Below, piece after piece: positions 21,301 through 30,676 of a stretch of 64,000 bases of DNA (position 1 is the stretch's first letter; each line of letters opens with the position of its first letter). The DNA is from Euborellia annulipes (Eukaryota; Arthropoda; Insecta; Dermaptera; Anisolabididae), in assembly GCA_023213315.1 (NCBI GenBank), contig JAKCPI010005477.1, positions 94,060 to 158,059 on the forward strand, in the 5' to 3' direction. The translations under genes were made by a program, and so were the position numbers. Below the pieces are notes generated by a model. It saw only the letters and a list, made by a program, of their open reading frames with translations. It was not told the origin of the DNA and did no database searches.

Positions 21301-21926
21301 TTGACAGATTGAGGCTCAGGTTCTCAAGTGTTCTTGTGTTTGCGAAAAGACGTCTTTATGACGCAAAGGGAGTCTGATCTTTTTGTATCTTTGAGGTTTG
21401 GTCTGAGGTGGGTAAACGAGAGTCAGGGAGGGATGTCGTTTTTCCAGGGCTAGCCTGGATGTAAATAACGCATACCCTTAAGGCCAGGGACAGGCCCGAG
21501 GGCCCCGCCGATCTGATGGTGGGGACCGGGCATATACAATTACAATTCGTTCGTATTTTAATTAGGCTAGGTAGGATCTCTTTCAGCCCCCTGGTCTCTC
21601 GTTTACTCGTAATCCAAAAAATCACGTTCATTCTCACTGATAAGATTTCTTTAGGCACCCGACTTACGGGTTTTTCCGATTATAAATCGCAATTCTTTTT
21701 TGAAATTTCGCATACTCTCTTTTAATGCGAATAATAAAAAGAATTGTTCGTGAAGTGTATTATTTTTCATTGAATTTTTTCCGAATTTTGTTTTTGTTTT
21801 ATTTTAAAGAAAAAAAGAAGTCTTCAAGATTAAGTATTACACGAACTTCTCAATAAGTAAGTAAATTTCATATACAAGTTATTAAAATAAAATGAGCAAA
21901 ATTAATTCAAATTTTATATTTTTCAG

Positions 21927-21974
21927 ATGACTTGTATTTCCTTGACGTTTTTGTGTTCTTTTTGGTTAAATAAA
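21927..21974 (+). CDS. Candidate alternative terminal exon with poly(A) signal, copy 1
   Basis: TTTTATATTTTTCAG precedes an exon that, joined in phase 1, reads DDLYFLDVFVFFLVK and stops at TAA 21971-21973, overlapping an AATAAA signal (21969-21974). A diverged duplicate lies at 22,706. The surrounding 180 bases (21,820-22,045) are duplicated with it (22,430-22,815), including GTCTTCAAGATTAA and AAGAAAACATTTT blocks. Confidence 0.25.
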
Positions 21975-22044
21975 AACATCAACTTATTTAATAATACAAA
22001 TGAAGAAAACATTTTTGCATAAGAGTGTATCATTATCATCTATT

Positions 22045-22194
22045 GGTTTCAACGCATCGAATTTTGTTGTTTTGGATCTTTTAATATACACAGTAAGTAA
22101 ATACAAATTAAAGGCGCCCCTTCAATTTGCCATTTTTGGGGTTAGGTACGCCACTGTTTATATAAACTTGTGGTGGGTGATCAGTTCAGTAAAA
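22045..22194. other. Short gene-free segment
   Basis: Sequence between the duplicated terminal-exon block and the SINE. No feature was recognised. Confidence 0.4.
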
Positions 22195-22375
22195 TTTTCT
22201 ATTTTTTTTATTTGCGGTCTTTTTCGGCATCTAAGGCCATTTAGACCCCATCTCCATTTATGATTTGTAGTCAAATCAAATGAAATAAATTTTTCTCGCT
22301 TGGGACGGTAAGTGAACCCGGGACCCTAGGCACGAGAAGCTAGTATCTTCTCTCTGATCCAAGGGTCACGGGCTA
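22195..22375 (-). repeat. tRNA-derived SINE
   Basis: On the minus strand the head (22,300-22,375) has a D-arm-like TTGGATCAGAGAG and a B-box-like GGGTTCACTTACC, then a body with GGGGTCTAAATGGCCTTAG and ATGCCGAAAAAGACC. The body forms a GGTCT/AGACC hairpin shared with the SINEs at 28.2, 58.5 and 59.2 kb. It ends in an A-rich tail. This is a Pol III-type retroposon; age unknown. Confidence 0.6.
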
Positions 22376-22705
22376 TATATTTTTAATACATTTTATAAAT
22401 ACGTATTGTGAAGTGCATATACCAGGTACATAAAACAAGTCTTCAAGATTAATTTTTAAAGCAACAAAAAATTTCAAAGGTAAGTAAATTTTCATTAAAT
22501 GATAAATCAAAATATTTAAACTAATATATATATATTTTTTTTTAGGTAAATTATTTTTGGTGAGGATTGGTGGGCTATGAGGGGAGGAGGAGGCCCAAAA
22601 AAAAACAATCTTCCGGTTTTTCGAATTATAAGTAAATTTCATTTACAATAGTTATTGATATTAAAATAAAAGTAACAAAACTATTTCCCATTTTATATTT
22701 TTCAG

Positions 22706-22739
22706 ATGAATTGTATTTTCTTCATTCTGATTAAATAAA
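22706..22739 (+). CDS. Candidate alternative terminal exon with poly(A) signal, copy 2
   Basis: After ATTTTATATTTTTCAG, joined in phase 1 it reads DELYFLHSD and stops at TAA 22732-22734, with AATAAA at 22734-22739. The start of the peptide matches copy 1 (D-D/E-LYFL), although the DNA has diverged by substitutions and small indels. Either the exon or the whole repeat block was duplicated. Confidence 0.2.
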
Positions 22740-22825
22740 TACATATAAACTTATTTAATAATAATACAAATAAAGAAAACATTTTGGCTTAAGAGTCATC
22801 TATTGGCATCTACTCATCGAACATC

Positions 22826-22930
22826 TGGTGGGATAAGCGCAGAACACAACTCTCGATTACAGAAGGTAAGAGACAGTCACACCAGATTTTTACTCCGGAA
22901 ACGTGTATTTCCATCAAAATCTCGACAGAG
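22826..22930 (+). repeat. Solitary HPE 5' hairpin with a scrap of 3' part
   Basis: ATCTGGTGGGATAAGCGCAG, ACACAACTCTCGATTAC, GGTAAGAGA and CAGTCACACCAGATTTTT form a shortened hairpin. It is followed directly by AACGTGTATTTCCATCAAAA and TCTCGACA from the HPE 3' region, so the middle of the element was deleted. Confidence 0.6.
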
Positions 22931-23703
22931 TAATGTATTTAATAGTTTTAATACCAAAAAGGGAATAAACAAATGTGAAAATGTTTTATTGTGTCAGTGT
23001 ACGAATGGTCATCTATGTCAAGAATTGAAGGCGCTTCAACTTTTTCTCACATTACATTAAATGTAAATTAATATTATAATAATATAAAATTTTATTTTTC
23101 TTCTGAAAGGAAATAATTTTCGAATTTTTAATGAGATACGAAAGTATAAAATTTATTTATTTATTTTATTTACCTTTCATTATATGAGATTAAAATGTTT
23201 GACTGTCTGTACGTCCATTTTCTCAATATTTTTTTTAATAATACAACTTTATCTATTTGTATATAAGAATTTTTTTTTTCCTGAAAATTTCGAGTATATT
23301 CAAACAAATAATAACTAATCCTTTGTGAGAAATAAAATTCCCGAAAGGTATTGGTATTTATTTGTTCTCATATAGTCAAGGTAATGTTTTCATGTCCTCG
23401 TTTTTTTTTTTTTTTTTTTTTTTTTTTATTAGTCTCTACCAAAGTTTGTTTAACGAGATTCCATTAAGAAGGCAAATAAATAAATAAATAAAGTCACTTT
23501 CGTAATAGCTTTACTTAATATTTTACTAATCTTTTCGATCTATGAATCTCCTTGAATATTTCTTAAAGGTAGCATGTAGATCAGGGACCCCACATCGTTT
23601 CTGGAGCCCTGTTGCCAAGTATTGTGGCCAGGAATTTACGTATCACGCTCTGATTGACCAACTATTTCTGCACTCTTATGGAGAGTCCAGGAAAATTACT
23701 TGG
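22931..23703. other. Gene-free stretch
   Basis: A/T-rich with TTTATTTA runs and a 27-base T run at 23,401. A segment of balanced composition at 23,575-23,660 (GGGACCCCACATCG) has no supported frame. Confidence 0.45.
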
Positions 23704-24240
23704 CCCAGTCACACCAGATTTTTTGTGTCGACATTTATTTATTTTCCGACTGTACGGTACATTCGAATTTCAAGATGTAAAATTTATAAACGTGGGAAAA
23801 TATTTATATTTTGTTACCATGGCAACCATTTCTCCTATCTTTTCTATGAAGTACAAGAGTAAAGTGGTCTTCAGAAGATTTCAATGACAAAATGAGAATA
23901 TACATTTTAAAGAGAATCTAAAAAATAATTGATTTTTGAATTAAAAAAAAATCGTTGGAACGAATTTAGAGAAAATCGAAAAAAAAAAACTGAAAAAGTG
24001 CATCAGTAAAGTACTAAGTACTCTTTGGTCGATTTTGTTTAAAAGCTTCGTGTCACGCCCCATGGGAGTGCCTAACTTAAATATAAAATTTCAACCTCCT
24101 ATCTCTTTTCGTTCTTGAGATATTTTGTTCACAGACACACACACAGACAGAAAACCACTTTTTTGGATTCAGGGGACCTCAAAACGTGTATATCCATTAA
24201 AATCTCGACATCGAATTTTTTACATGAATCCAATACTTTA
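23704..24240 (+). mobile_element. HPE copy, short subtype, left hairpin arm missing
   Basis: Begins in the return arm (CCCAGTCACACCAGATTTTT) and runs through TTGTTACCATGGCAACCAT, AGTACTAAGTACTCTTTGG and AAAATCTCGACATCG to CCAATACTTTA. The terminal GGTAAGAGAAAGT is lost. An ACACACACAGACAG microsatellite lies at 24,134. Confidence 0.75.
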
Positions 24241-24457
24241 TTTAAATCTTTTGAATATAAATATAAATATTTTTATAACAAAATTCGAGTAAATAAAACA
24301 TTATCTCCAAGGTAATAAATTATAAACTTTAACAATTGCAACCCTACTACATTACTGCATCAACAATTACGGCCCTACTACACTCTCACCCATCAATCAT
24401 TTGTGGCTCTTTTTTGCTAATTTATTTCCATAAAAAATTTTCATCAAGATATTAAAT

Positions 24458-24620
24458 AGACCCTGTTACGCATTAGTGTGTCAAGCGCCAAAAAAAATTA
24501 AAAATTGAGTTAAGCACGGAATATTGTTTCAAATGCTATAATTAATAGTATTTTTTATGAAATATGTCCTAAAAAAATTTATATTTAATGTTACTTGCAC
24601 AATTGACAAAAAAAGATATA
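24458..24620 (+). mobile_element. GGACCC foldback, left half
   Basis: TAGACCCTGTTACGCATTAG, TGTGTCAAGCGCC, AAAAATTGAGTTAAGCACGG and ACTTGCACAATTGAC match the left part of the family. It stops where the next copy begins, in opposite orientation, creating a large inverted pair. Confidence 0.75.
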
Positions 24621-24864
24621 TGGACCCTGTTACGCATTAGTGTGTCAAGCTACCGAGTTTTGAGAAAATTAACGTTTTTTGTTTTGATTAGATTATTTAG
24701 TCTATAATCTTTTTTGTCAATTGTGCAAATAACATTAAATATAAATTTTTTTAGGACATATTTCATAAAAAAATATAATTAATTATAGCATTTGAAACAA
24801 TATTCCGTGCTTAACTCAATTTTTAATTTTTTGGCGCTTGGCACACTAATGCGTAACAGGGTCC
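24621..24864 (-). mobile_element. GGACCC foldback, full copy
   Basis: Starts TGGACCCTGTTACGCATTAG and ends CGTAACAGGGTCCA; 244 bases. Terminal inverted repeats are about 30 bases (through GTGTGTCAAGC). The family has no frame. The 4-bp target duplication seen at 34.4 kb is only three of four here (ATAT / AAAT), probably because it inserted into or next to another copy. Confidence 0.75.
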
Positions 24865-25780
24865 AAATATTCTACGTTGTCTCTAAAATTCTCCAGGCGT
24901 TAAGTTCAATTTCGCATTTTTGTACAGTTATAAAATAATACTAATAACCTATATTTGAGATTTTATTCAAATAAGTTCTTAGAACTATAATTCTATAGTG
25001 AGAATTTATTAGCCTCGTCGTAATATAAATTCACTATTGTTGATAATTAATTTAAAGAGATCGGCCAGCCATCCCCACCTCCAGCTAATCCGCCACTGCT
25101 TTCGAATGAGAAATATAGACTTATAATGAGCTTGGTTAAGTAAAACAGAAGAAGGAAAAGAAAAGTAGAAGAGGAGAGTCGAGAGAGAGAGCCCGGTGGC
25201 CATTTGCATAGGCGGCGGCATTTCTCTTTCTTTGATGGCGGCATTTTATATTAATGCATTCCTTCCATCTGGCTTGAGGGCTCGGCTGAACGAATTACAA
25301 TGATTAGGGGGCCCCAAGTGACAAAATGAACACAGGCCCATTCAACATGCTGATATAATGACTAGGGAATTTTGTATGGCGCCTCTTTACAAGATTTCTT
25401 TATATAAATATGAGAATAAAAAATGTACAAAAGAAGAAGAAGCATCTGACCTGAATTCACCGAGATACTCTAATAGGTTGCATAAATTTGTTTTTACTTG
25501 CTGAAAACTCGATAATGAATTTAGCTAGAAAAAAATTCTTGATTTTGGGTAAACTGTGATTTATTTGTAAGAATTAATTGATTAAGAATTATGTTATAAA
25601 TAGAATAAATTTTTGGCATTAATCGTATTTTAATTACACAGGAGAATAAAAAAGAACTTTTTTTTTGGTGCAATGAAATTCCTGGGTATATGGATAGAGC
25701 CCTGATTCCAAAAATAGCATCTGTTTTGCCCCATAGTTTGGAGGGAACGTGGTGTAGGTTTTACGTGAAACATATTTATA
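24865..25780. other. Gene-free stretch
   Basis: Contains a GGCGGCGGCATT / GGCGGCATT pair near 25,210-25,243 and one arm of a GGGTATATGGATAG repeat at 25,684 (compare 26,831). Two overlapping minus-strand frames near 25,009-25,244 have no motif. Confidence 0.45.
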
Positions 25781-26249
25781 AGTAAAATTATTTAATACGT
25801 GATGTTGGACTAGGTTATAAATGAATTAAATATTTTATTTTATAACTAGATATATTTCGGGCTATTAACCCATCCAGGAGTTACATATGAGAGTTGTCAT
25901 ATGGGCCGTTTATTTTGAAAGTGATGTAAGTCCATTTTTTTATTGTTTTGAGAAAATGAAATGTTATTAAAAAATTTATTTACCGACCAATTTTCAATTG
26001 TACAAAACATGGGAATTTTTTAAGAAATTTACCACTTGCTAGTTATACATAGAAAATTTACATTAATTTAAGCATAAATTATGTGATTCCTCATTTTAAA
26101 AAAAAATGGACTTAGACCACTTTCAAAATAAACGGTCCATATGTAACTGAGGATGGATTAATAGCCCAAAATATATCGAGTTATAAATTAAAATATTTAT
26201 TTCATTTATAACCTAGTGAAACCTCACATATATTAAATAATTTTTCTTA
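25781..26249. mobile_element. Snap-back element with hammerhead-like core
   Basis: Arms of about 155 bases (25,781-25,942 and 26,097-26,249) share TTATTTAATAC.., CTAGGTTATAAATGA, CGGGCTATTAACCCATCC-type and CCGTTTATTTTGAAAG blocks. The right arm has CTGAGGA and the left arm (minus strand) keeps GGGTTAATAGCCC followed by GAAATATATC. Together they restore a complete core by comparison, though neither arm alone is intact. Confidence 0.6.
26147..26171 (+). ncRNA. Degenerate hammerhead-like motif
   Basis: CTGAGGA (26147-26153) fits CUGANGA. A T and a short GG..CC stem follow, then CAAAA where GAAA is expected. The other arm, on the minus strand (25,851-25,880), has a proper GGG..CCC stem and GAAA but a damaged first box (CTGGA). 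Decay from an active ancestor is inferred. Confidence 0.35.
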
Positions 26250-26309
26250 TATAGAGAAAAATAAATTTTAATAGAAAATATGCTTTAATTTTGAATTATC
26301 TAGATTTTT

Positions 26310-26575
26310 TAAGGACTTACCCCCTTAAAAATATAAATATAAAGTTTTTGCCCAATCAGAAGAGGTTTAGTGCATGGCTAAAAATTTAGAAGATTAATTT
26401 TTTCAGTTTTTTTTTTTAACTTTGAACACCCATAATAGAATTTTTATCATCTCTAAATGATATTCTATATCTCCTTTACTTTCCAAAAATCATTCATTCG
26501 TGCAAATCTGTTAATTAGCAACGAAATTATAAACAAAATAGTTATCAAAGTTAAGTACAAATACAAGAAAGGTTT
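26310..26575 (+). repeat. Dispersed repeat, family R3, copy 2
   Basis: Shares with copy 1 the block from TTTTTGCCCAATCAG through a poly-T with CTTTGAACACCCATAA and GATATTCTATATCTC to AAATCATTCATTCGTGCAAA and ACAAAATAGTTATC. A snap-back element is inserted just to its right. Confidence 0.55.
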
Positions 26576-26593
26576 TTACTAAGAAGTTTTCTA

Positions 26594-26813
26594 TCAGGAA
26601 TGAAAGTTAGAAGAAAACGCAGGCAAAATTTTTTCTTTAAAAATATATTTTAACAGCTGACGTTTCGGCTTCGACCAATAACAGCTCCGAGGATGGCTTT
26701 GACCGAAGCCGAAACGTCAGCTGTTAAAAAATATTTTTAAAGAAAAAATTTTGGCTGCGTTTTCTTCTAACTTTCATTCATGATACAAATTCCACCAGCC
26801 ATAAAATACCCTT
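26594..26813. mobile_element. Snap-back element with near-intact hammerhead
   Basis: Arms run from GAATGAAAGTTAGAAG and TTAACAGCTGACGTTTCGG to their complements ending CTAACTTTCATTC at 26,779, followed by an unpaired right tail (ATGATACAAATTCCACCAGC...). TTACTAAGAAGTTTTCT before the element and ATACTTAGAGCTTTTCT after the tail (near 26,815-26,831) match at 13 of 17 positions and may be a decayed target duplication. Confidence 0.65.
26680..26725 (+). ncRNA. Hammerhead-ribozyme-like motif with full stem I
   Basis: Stem I AACAGCT (26680-26686) pairs perfectly with AGCTGTT (26719-26725). The first box is CCGAGGA (26687-26693), one base (U4 to C) off CUGANGA. Stem II is GGCTT (26695-26699) with AAGCC (26706-26710). 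GAAA (26711-26714) is followed by CGTC, putting the predicted cleavage site after GUC at 26718. All three helices and spacing agree with a type I hammerhead having a minimal, possibly dimeric, helix III. The U4 change would be expected to reduce or abolish cleavage. Confidence 0.6.
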
Positions 26814-26830
26814 ATACTTAGAGCTTTTCT

Positions 26831-26895
26831 TGGGTATATGGATAGTGCCGAATCCTGACTATGGTATTTTTGGACTCAGGCTACCTATATACCCC
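26831..26895. repeat. 65-bp hairpin
   Basis: TGGGTATATGGATAG (left) and CTACCTATATACCCC (right) form an imperfect stem around GACTATGGTATTTTTGGACT. The left arm also occurs alone at 25,684. Possibly a remnant foldback. Confidence 0.5.
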
Positions 26896-27007
26896 AGCAC
26901 CAAAATCACTCTTTGCCTGTGTTATCTGCCAAATAATAAACCACTATGAATGCCGTTTAAATCGCCTTCAAAAATTAATAGCGAAGCTCTAATTTCTAAC
27001 ATCCTAT

Positions 27008-27385
27008 CAGGTCTATTCTCTAAAAACAAACGTTAAAATTTAAAATCAACAAATTGGTGTTAAAAAGTAATGTAAAAACAATCAGCGTTAAAAAGGCTAT
27101 TCTCTAAACAAAGTTTTAACAGCGACGTTAACATTTCAAAGCTATCAAAATCATAACCTTACTTTTTAGGTTAAGGACGCCATTTTTATTTTAAATACGA
27201 CGTTAAAGTATGAAAGCCACCTCCTAGACATGGCATTAATTTTTAACACTAATTACTAAATGTTAACGCTTTGCCTTTAAAGTTTTTGTTTACAGAATAG
27301 CTATTTGAGGCAAGGAAGTGTTAAAATGAATTAATGTTGTTTACAGATGTTAAAAGTTAACGTTTATGCTTAGAGAATATACCTG
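27008..27385. mobile_element. CAGGT terminal-inverted-repeat element, copy 1
   Basis: Ends CAGGTCTATTCTCTAAAAAC and TTAGAGAATATACCTG, with inner blocks AACGTTAAAATTTAAAAT. TAT occurs on both sides (27005-27007 and 27386-27388). 378 bases, no frame, rich in AACGTTAA words. The related copy at 53.8 kb also has a 3-bp flank duplication. Superfamily unassigned; 3-bp duplications occur in PIF/Harbinger and CACTA elements. Confidence 0.75.
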
Positions 27386-28213
27386 TATATGACTTATCCA
27401 TATATGACCGCTTTTGTAAAATTGACAATCAAGTCTGAAAAAATTTGACTGAATCAGGATTGGGGTGTCGAAAGAAAAATATTCCAACCCAGACATCGGT
27501 GACAACTCTACCCCCTCTTAAATTTGTCAACACCTCAGCCCTGGTTAAAATAGGTAAACGGAAGTAACAATTTGTTTTTTTGCCTTATTTTCGGTGAGAG
27601 ATCGTCAAAAACAAAATTTGGAGAAATATTTATATCTGTTCAACTCGCTGAATTTTATCTAAATCCTCCTCGAGTAGATTAAACATAAAAAAAAATCCGG
27701 AAATTCATTTTACTATATTTATTAAAACTGCCAGCATTCATCAAGTGATTATTTTTTTACGCGATTAATCGATGCGCCAATCTGCAGAAAATGAATAAAT
27801 CATCTGTTCGTCATCGTACTAGAATTTGCAACGTCATTTTTGTATATTGATGCAGGCGCTTTGGGAATTTTATCAATCTCTCCCTCCCCCTCCCCCCTTC
27901 CTTACACACATCAACTCTACAAAGAATTTGGTGACGGAAATGTGCGCATCTGAATATATTATTCAAAATGATAATCTCTTTATTATTTTTTTTTTCTGTA
28001 TATATATAACTTTTTAATATTCAAGAGTCACACATTATTTACATATTCTTAATAAAAGATAAACGAAAATAAAAATTCAGAAATTAGTAGGCTTAATTTT
28101 ACTAATGCATCAAAGAACTCACATTTTAATGAAATATCATCCATATCATTAAGTCTCTCAAATGATGTTATCGAACGTGTGTGCACATATTTATATGTAT
28201 AATATATATGCAC
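27386..28213. other. Gene-free stretch
   Basis: Includes CTCCCCCTCCCCCCTTCC at 27,882 inside an unsupported 63-codon frame. Otherwise A/T-rich without recognised repeats. Confidence 0.45.
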
Positions 28214-28384
28214 TTGACCTATAGCTCAGAGGTAGAGCATTACCTTCTGGAGCCAAAGGTCGAGGTTTCGCATCCCGTCCGAGGTCAAATTTTTTTTTTT
28301 AAATGGATACCAATCAATTGAAATAATTAGGGATGGGGTCTAAATGGCTTCAAATGCCGAAAAAGGCATTAAAACAAAGAAAAA
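28214..28384 (+). repeat. tRNA-derived SINE
   Basis: The head (28214-28288) has TGACCTATAGCTCAGAGGTA: a good A box (TAGCTCAGAGG) and D stem GCTC/GAGC, an anticodon-like stem ACCTT/AAGGT with a 9-base loop, and a T arm with a GGTTTCGCATCC B box. Acceptor strands TGACCT and AGGTCA pair. After a T run the body has GGGATGGGGTCTAAATGGC and ATGCCGAAAAAGG, as in the 22.2-kb SINE. The enlarged loop and altered B box argue against a working tRNA. Confidence 0.65.
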
Positions 28385-29090
28385 TATTTAACTATAACAA
28401 TTAAATATTTAACAAAAAATCTGGTGTGAGAAGCACAGAACACAACTTTCTCTTACCAGTGTGCTTGTCACACCAGATTTTTCTGTCGAGATGTTTCCGC
28501 AGATATATTCGAATTAAAATTTATAAACATGGGAAAATATTTATATTTTGTTACCATGGTAACCATTTCTCCTATCTTTCTTATGAAGTACAGTGCTTCA
28601 ATAGATTTGAAAGTCAAAATGAGAATATTCATTTTAAAGAGCATCTAAAAAATATTTGATTTTTGAATTTTAATCAAAATCGTTGTAACGAATTTTGAGA
28701 AAATAGAAAAAATTAAATCAATAAAGTACTAGTACTTTTTATCCGATTTTGTTCACAAGCTTCGTGTTACGCCTCAGGGAGGTATTGAACTTAAATATAA
28801 AATTTCAACCTCCTAGCTCTTTTCGTTCTTGAGATATTTTGACACAGACAGACCATGTCACGAAAACCACTTTCTTGGATTCAGGGCAGGGGCGGATCTA
28901 GGGGGGGGCAGTGGGGGCATGTGTCCCGGGCGGCAGATATCAGGGGGGCGGCAATTAAAGAAAGATTTATTAATTTTAAACTGGTAACCGTTGGCTCTAG
29001 TTGAAACATTTTGCTTTAATAGGAGAATTAAATTTAAGTGCACAAGATTTTCTGTTTCAATAATATATTAATTTGATATTAACACTGGAT

Positions 29091-29122
29091 GCGCATTTTG
29101 ACACCATATGTGTCATCTTCAG
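29091..29122 (-). ncRNA. Hammerhead-like motif, left arm
   Basis: On the minus strand: CTGAAGA (complement of 29116-29122), T, GACAC pairing with GTGTC around ATATG, then AAAA in place of GAAA, then TGCGC. First box perfect, second box with one substitution (G12 to A). Confidence 0.4.
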
Positions 29123-29146
29123 AAGCGATCAGTATGTAATTCGCTT

Positions 29147-29178
29147 CTAAAGATGACACATATGGTGTCGAAATGCGC
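29147..29178 (+). ncRNA. Hammerhead-like motif, right arm
   Basis: CTAAAGA (29147-29153; G5 to A), T, GACAC (29155-29159) pairing with GTGTC (29165-29169), GAAA (29170-29173), TGCGC. Each arm thus has a different single core defect, and a consensus of the two is intact. Confidence 0.4.
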
Positions 29179-29495
29179 AACAAGTGTTAATATCAAATTA
29201 AAATATTATTGAAACAGAAAATCATGTGCACTTAAATTTAATTCTCCTATTAAAGAAAGATTTACTAAAATAAAAAAAGGCAAAATGATATTAATTTTGT
29301 ATAGAAAATTTTAAGGGAGGGGCGGCAAATTAAATTTTGCCCCCCCCCCCCCCTAAAAAATCTCCTAGTTCAGGGCCTGATTCAGGGGACCTCAAAACGT
29401 GAATATCCATCAAAATCTCGACATCCAATTTTTTACATGAATCCAATACTTTCTCTCTCTATATTAACATATATATAGGTAAGAGCAAGTAAAAA

Positions 29496-30201
29496 AAAAA
29501 GAATTATATTAACAGTTATTGATATAAGAAGTTTTTGATTTTATCCTTTTATTTTTTTGGTTGGTTATGATTTTTTATCTTTATAAATTTTTTAAATTTA
29601 TAACACTGGTATTGTGTATAAAAAATTGTTATTTATTTAATTGTGTAGTGCCGCACAATTTTTATCGTGTGGCCAAAATTTATTTAAAAGGAATAAAAAA
29701 AAGTAAAACTGTGTCATCATTCCTTCCCAAGCCAGACGGTTTTTCGGCTAAAAATTTTCAAATTTCTCATTTTAATTTCAAATGAAGTAGCTTAATAGAC
29801 TGGTGAATTATTATTGTAATATTCGAAAACATAAAACTCTATTTCAAAAAACGTAATTATTATATAAGCTGAATGTGAAATATTTAAAAAAATATTCGTG
29901 AAAGTAATTCTTTCAGATACATTTAAATTAACTGTCAAAGTTGTCAAATTAATTAAAATATTTTACATTTCCGAAAATGGTTCATAACTTTATTGCAATT
30001 GACCGTAATGTACAATTAATTCATTAAAATATTACACAGATAAAAATTCTATTGATATTATTATAAATAAACAGGAGAGTGAAAATCCATTGGTATAATT
30101 TATAAACATATGCCTGTCTGTCTGACTATCAATGTCAATAGTTGTGTAATAAAGATTATGCCATTCTGGAGCTTATTTACATATTTACATATTACATATA
30201 G
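29496..30201. other. Gene-free stretch before a candidate exon
   Basis: A/T-rich. A 74-codon frame at 29,561-29,785 has no motif or splice support. It could be intron sequence upstream of the exon at 30,202. Confidence 0.4.
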
Positions 30202-30319
30202 AGACGGAGAAGGGAAGAGGTTCGCTCGGGAAGTGTTTGTTGTCTTGAAAAATGGCACAAATTGGCCAGAAATTTATGAACCGGAATCAAATGAAAAATA
30301 TGAGCCCTTAAAGACCTAG
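30202..30319 (+). CDS. Candidate terminal exon
   Basis: A block of coding-like composition follows an acceptor-like TTACATATTACATATAG. It enters with the third base of a codon, reads DGEGKRFAREVFVVLKNG then TNWPEIYEPESNEKYEPLKT, and stops at TAG 30317-30319. The charged C-terminal peptide is unlike the A/T-biased frames elsewhere. The acceptor has a weak pyrimidine tract. No family was recognised and no upstream exon was identified; a retrocopy fragment is also possible. Confidence 0.35.
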
Positions 30320-30676
30320 CGTAGAAATTTAATCAAAAATCTATAATTGAATTTTAAAATAAAATTTGATAAGATAACTTAAATTGATCTAACGGAAATA
30401 AATTATATTCATCGCCTATATTATTCCCGCGGTCGGCGGACGGAAATTAAATTACATTATATACTTGAACTTTTATTATAAATATATATAGAGAAAGTAA
30501 AAATCATATTAAAAGTGTTTTAATTTACTAACTTTTTGTCTGTCTATGGACCAAGGTGGTCGAGTATTCAAAAAGATTGAAAAAAGACCCCGTATCTATT
30601 TCAATTTATTGGTAGGAAATTATACATATATATAAGTTAACAAATATAATAAACAAAATAAGAGTTTTTAAGAAGC

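Larger units (their letters stand above)
20500..21660 (+). repeat. Segmental duplication copy A, right block
   Basis: Matches 34,313-35,560 in order: TGGTGCAA, TTAGCTTTTTTAGGATG, ATTTTCTTTT, CTGATCCCAAATAGAATTAG, then A/T-rich DNA, GCACCATGCCAACGAGA, TTTTTGAACTTGC, AAGGAGATGCGGTCAGAT, TCAAGTGTTCTTGTGTTT, GCGAAAAGACGTCTTT, GGGAGTCTGAT and a terminal G+C-rich part. Copy B has a GGACCC foldback exactly where this copy is empty. Confidence 0.75.
28970..29248 (-). mobile_element. Snap-back ribozyme element with 16-bp duplication
   Basis: ATTAAAGAAAGATTTA flanks it on both sides (28954-28969, 29249-29264), a perfect 16-bp target duplication. Inside are an unpaired tail of about 45 bases (with GTTGGCTCTAGTTGAAACAT), then arms beginning AGGAGAATTAAATTTAAGTG and ending at its complement. 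Each arm has a hammerhead-like core on opposite strands. The same tail block precedes the snap-back at 45.2 kb. Long duplications of variable size suggest a reverse-transcription-type insertion. Confidence 0.75.
28887..29379. mobile_element. hAT-like MITE with perfect 8-bp duplication
   Basis: Ends CAGGGGCGGATCTAGG and CTCCTAGTTCAGGGCCTG. ATTCAGGG flanks both sides (28879-28886, 29380-29387). The uninterrupted HPE copies contain that 8-mer once, which is direct empty-site evidence. The MITE itself carries a snap-back ribozyme element (28,970-29,248). Without it the length is about 200 bases. Confidence 0.9.
28416..29495 (+). mobile_element. HPE copy, short subtype, interrupted by a hAT-like MITE
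   Basis: Starts with AAAAATCTGGTGTGAG, a hairpin with ACTTTCTCTTACC but a shortened return arm, then TTGTTACCATGGTAACCAT and TACTAGTACTTTTTATCC. At TGGATTCAGGG the hAT-like MITE intervenes. HPE resumes with ATTCAGGGGACCTCAAAACG and ends GGTAAGAGCAAGTAAAA. Restored, it is about 580 bases. Confidence 0.8.

Noticed and set aside
21356..21658. 100-codon minus-strand gene, and a 99-codon minus frame at 35,199-35,498
   Set aside because: The two are in homologous DNA but are not in corresponding frames because of indels, so the frames are not conserved.
23542..23887. 106- and 77-codon overlapping frames
   Set aside because: Most of their length lies in an HPE copy that is full of stops elsewhere.
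28214..28288. Functional tRNA gene
   Set aside because: The anticodon-like loop has nine bases, the B box carries an extra base, and a SINE body follows; read as a SINE head instead.
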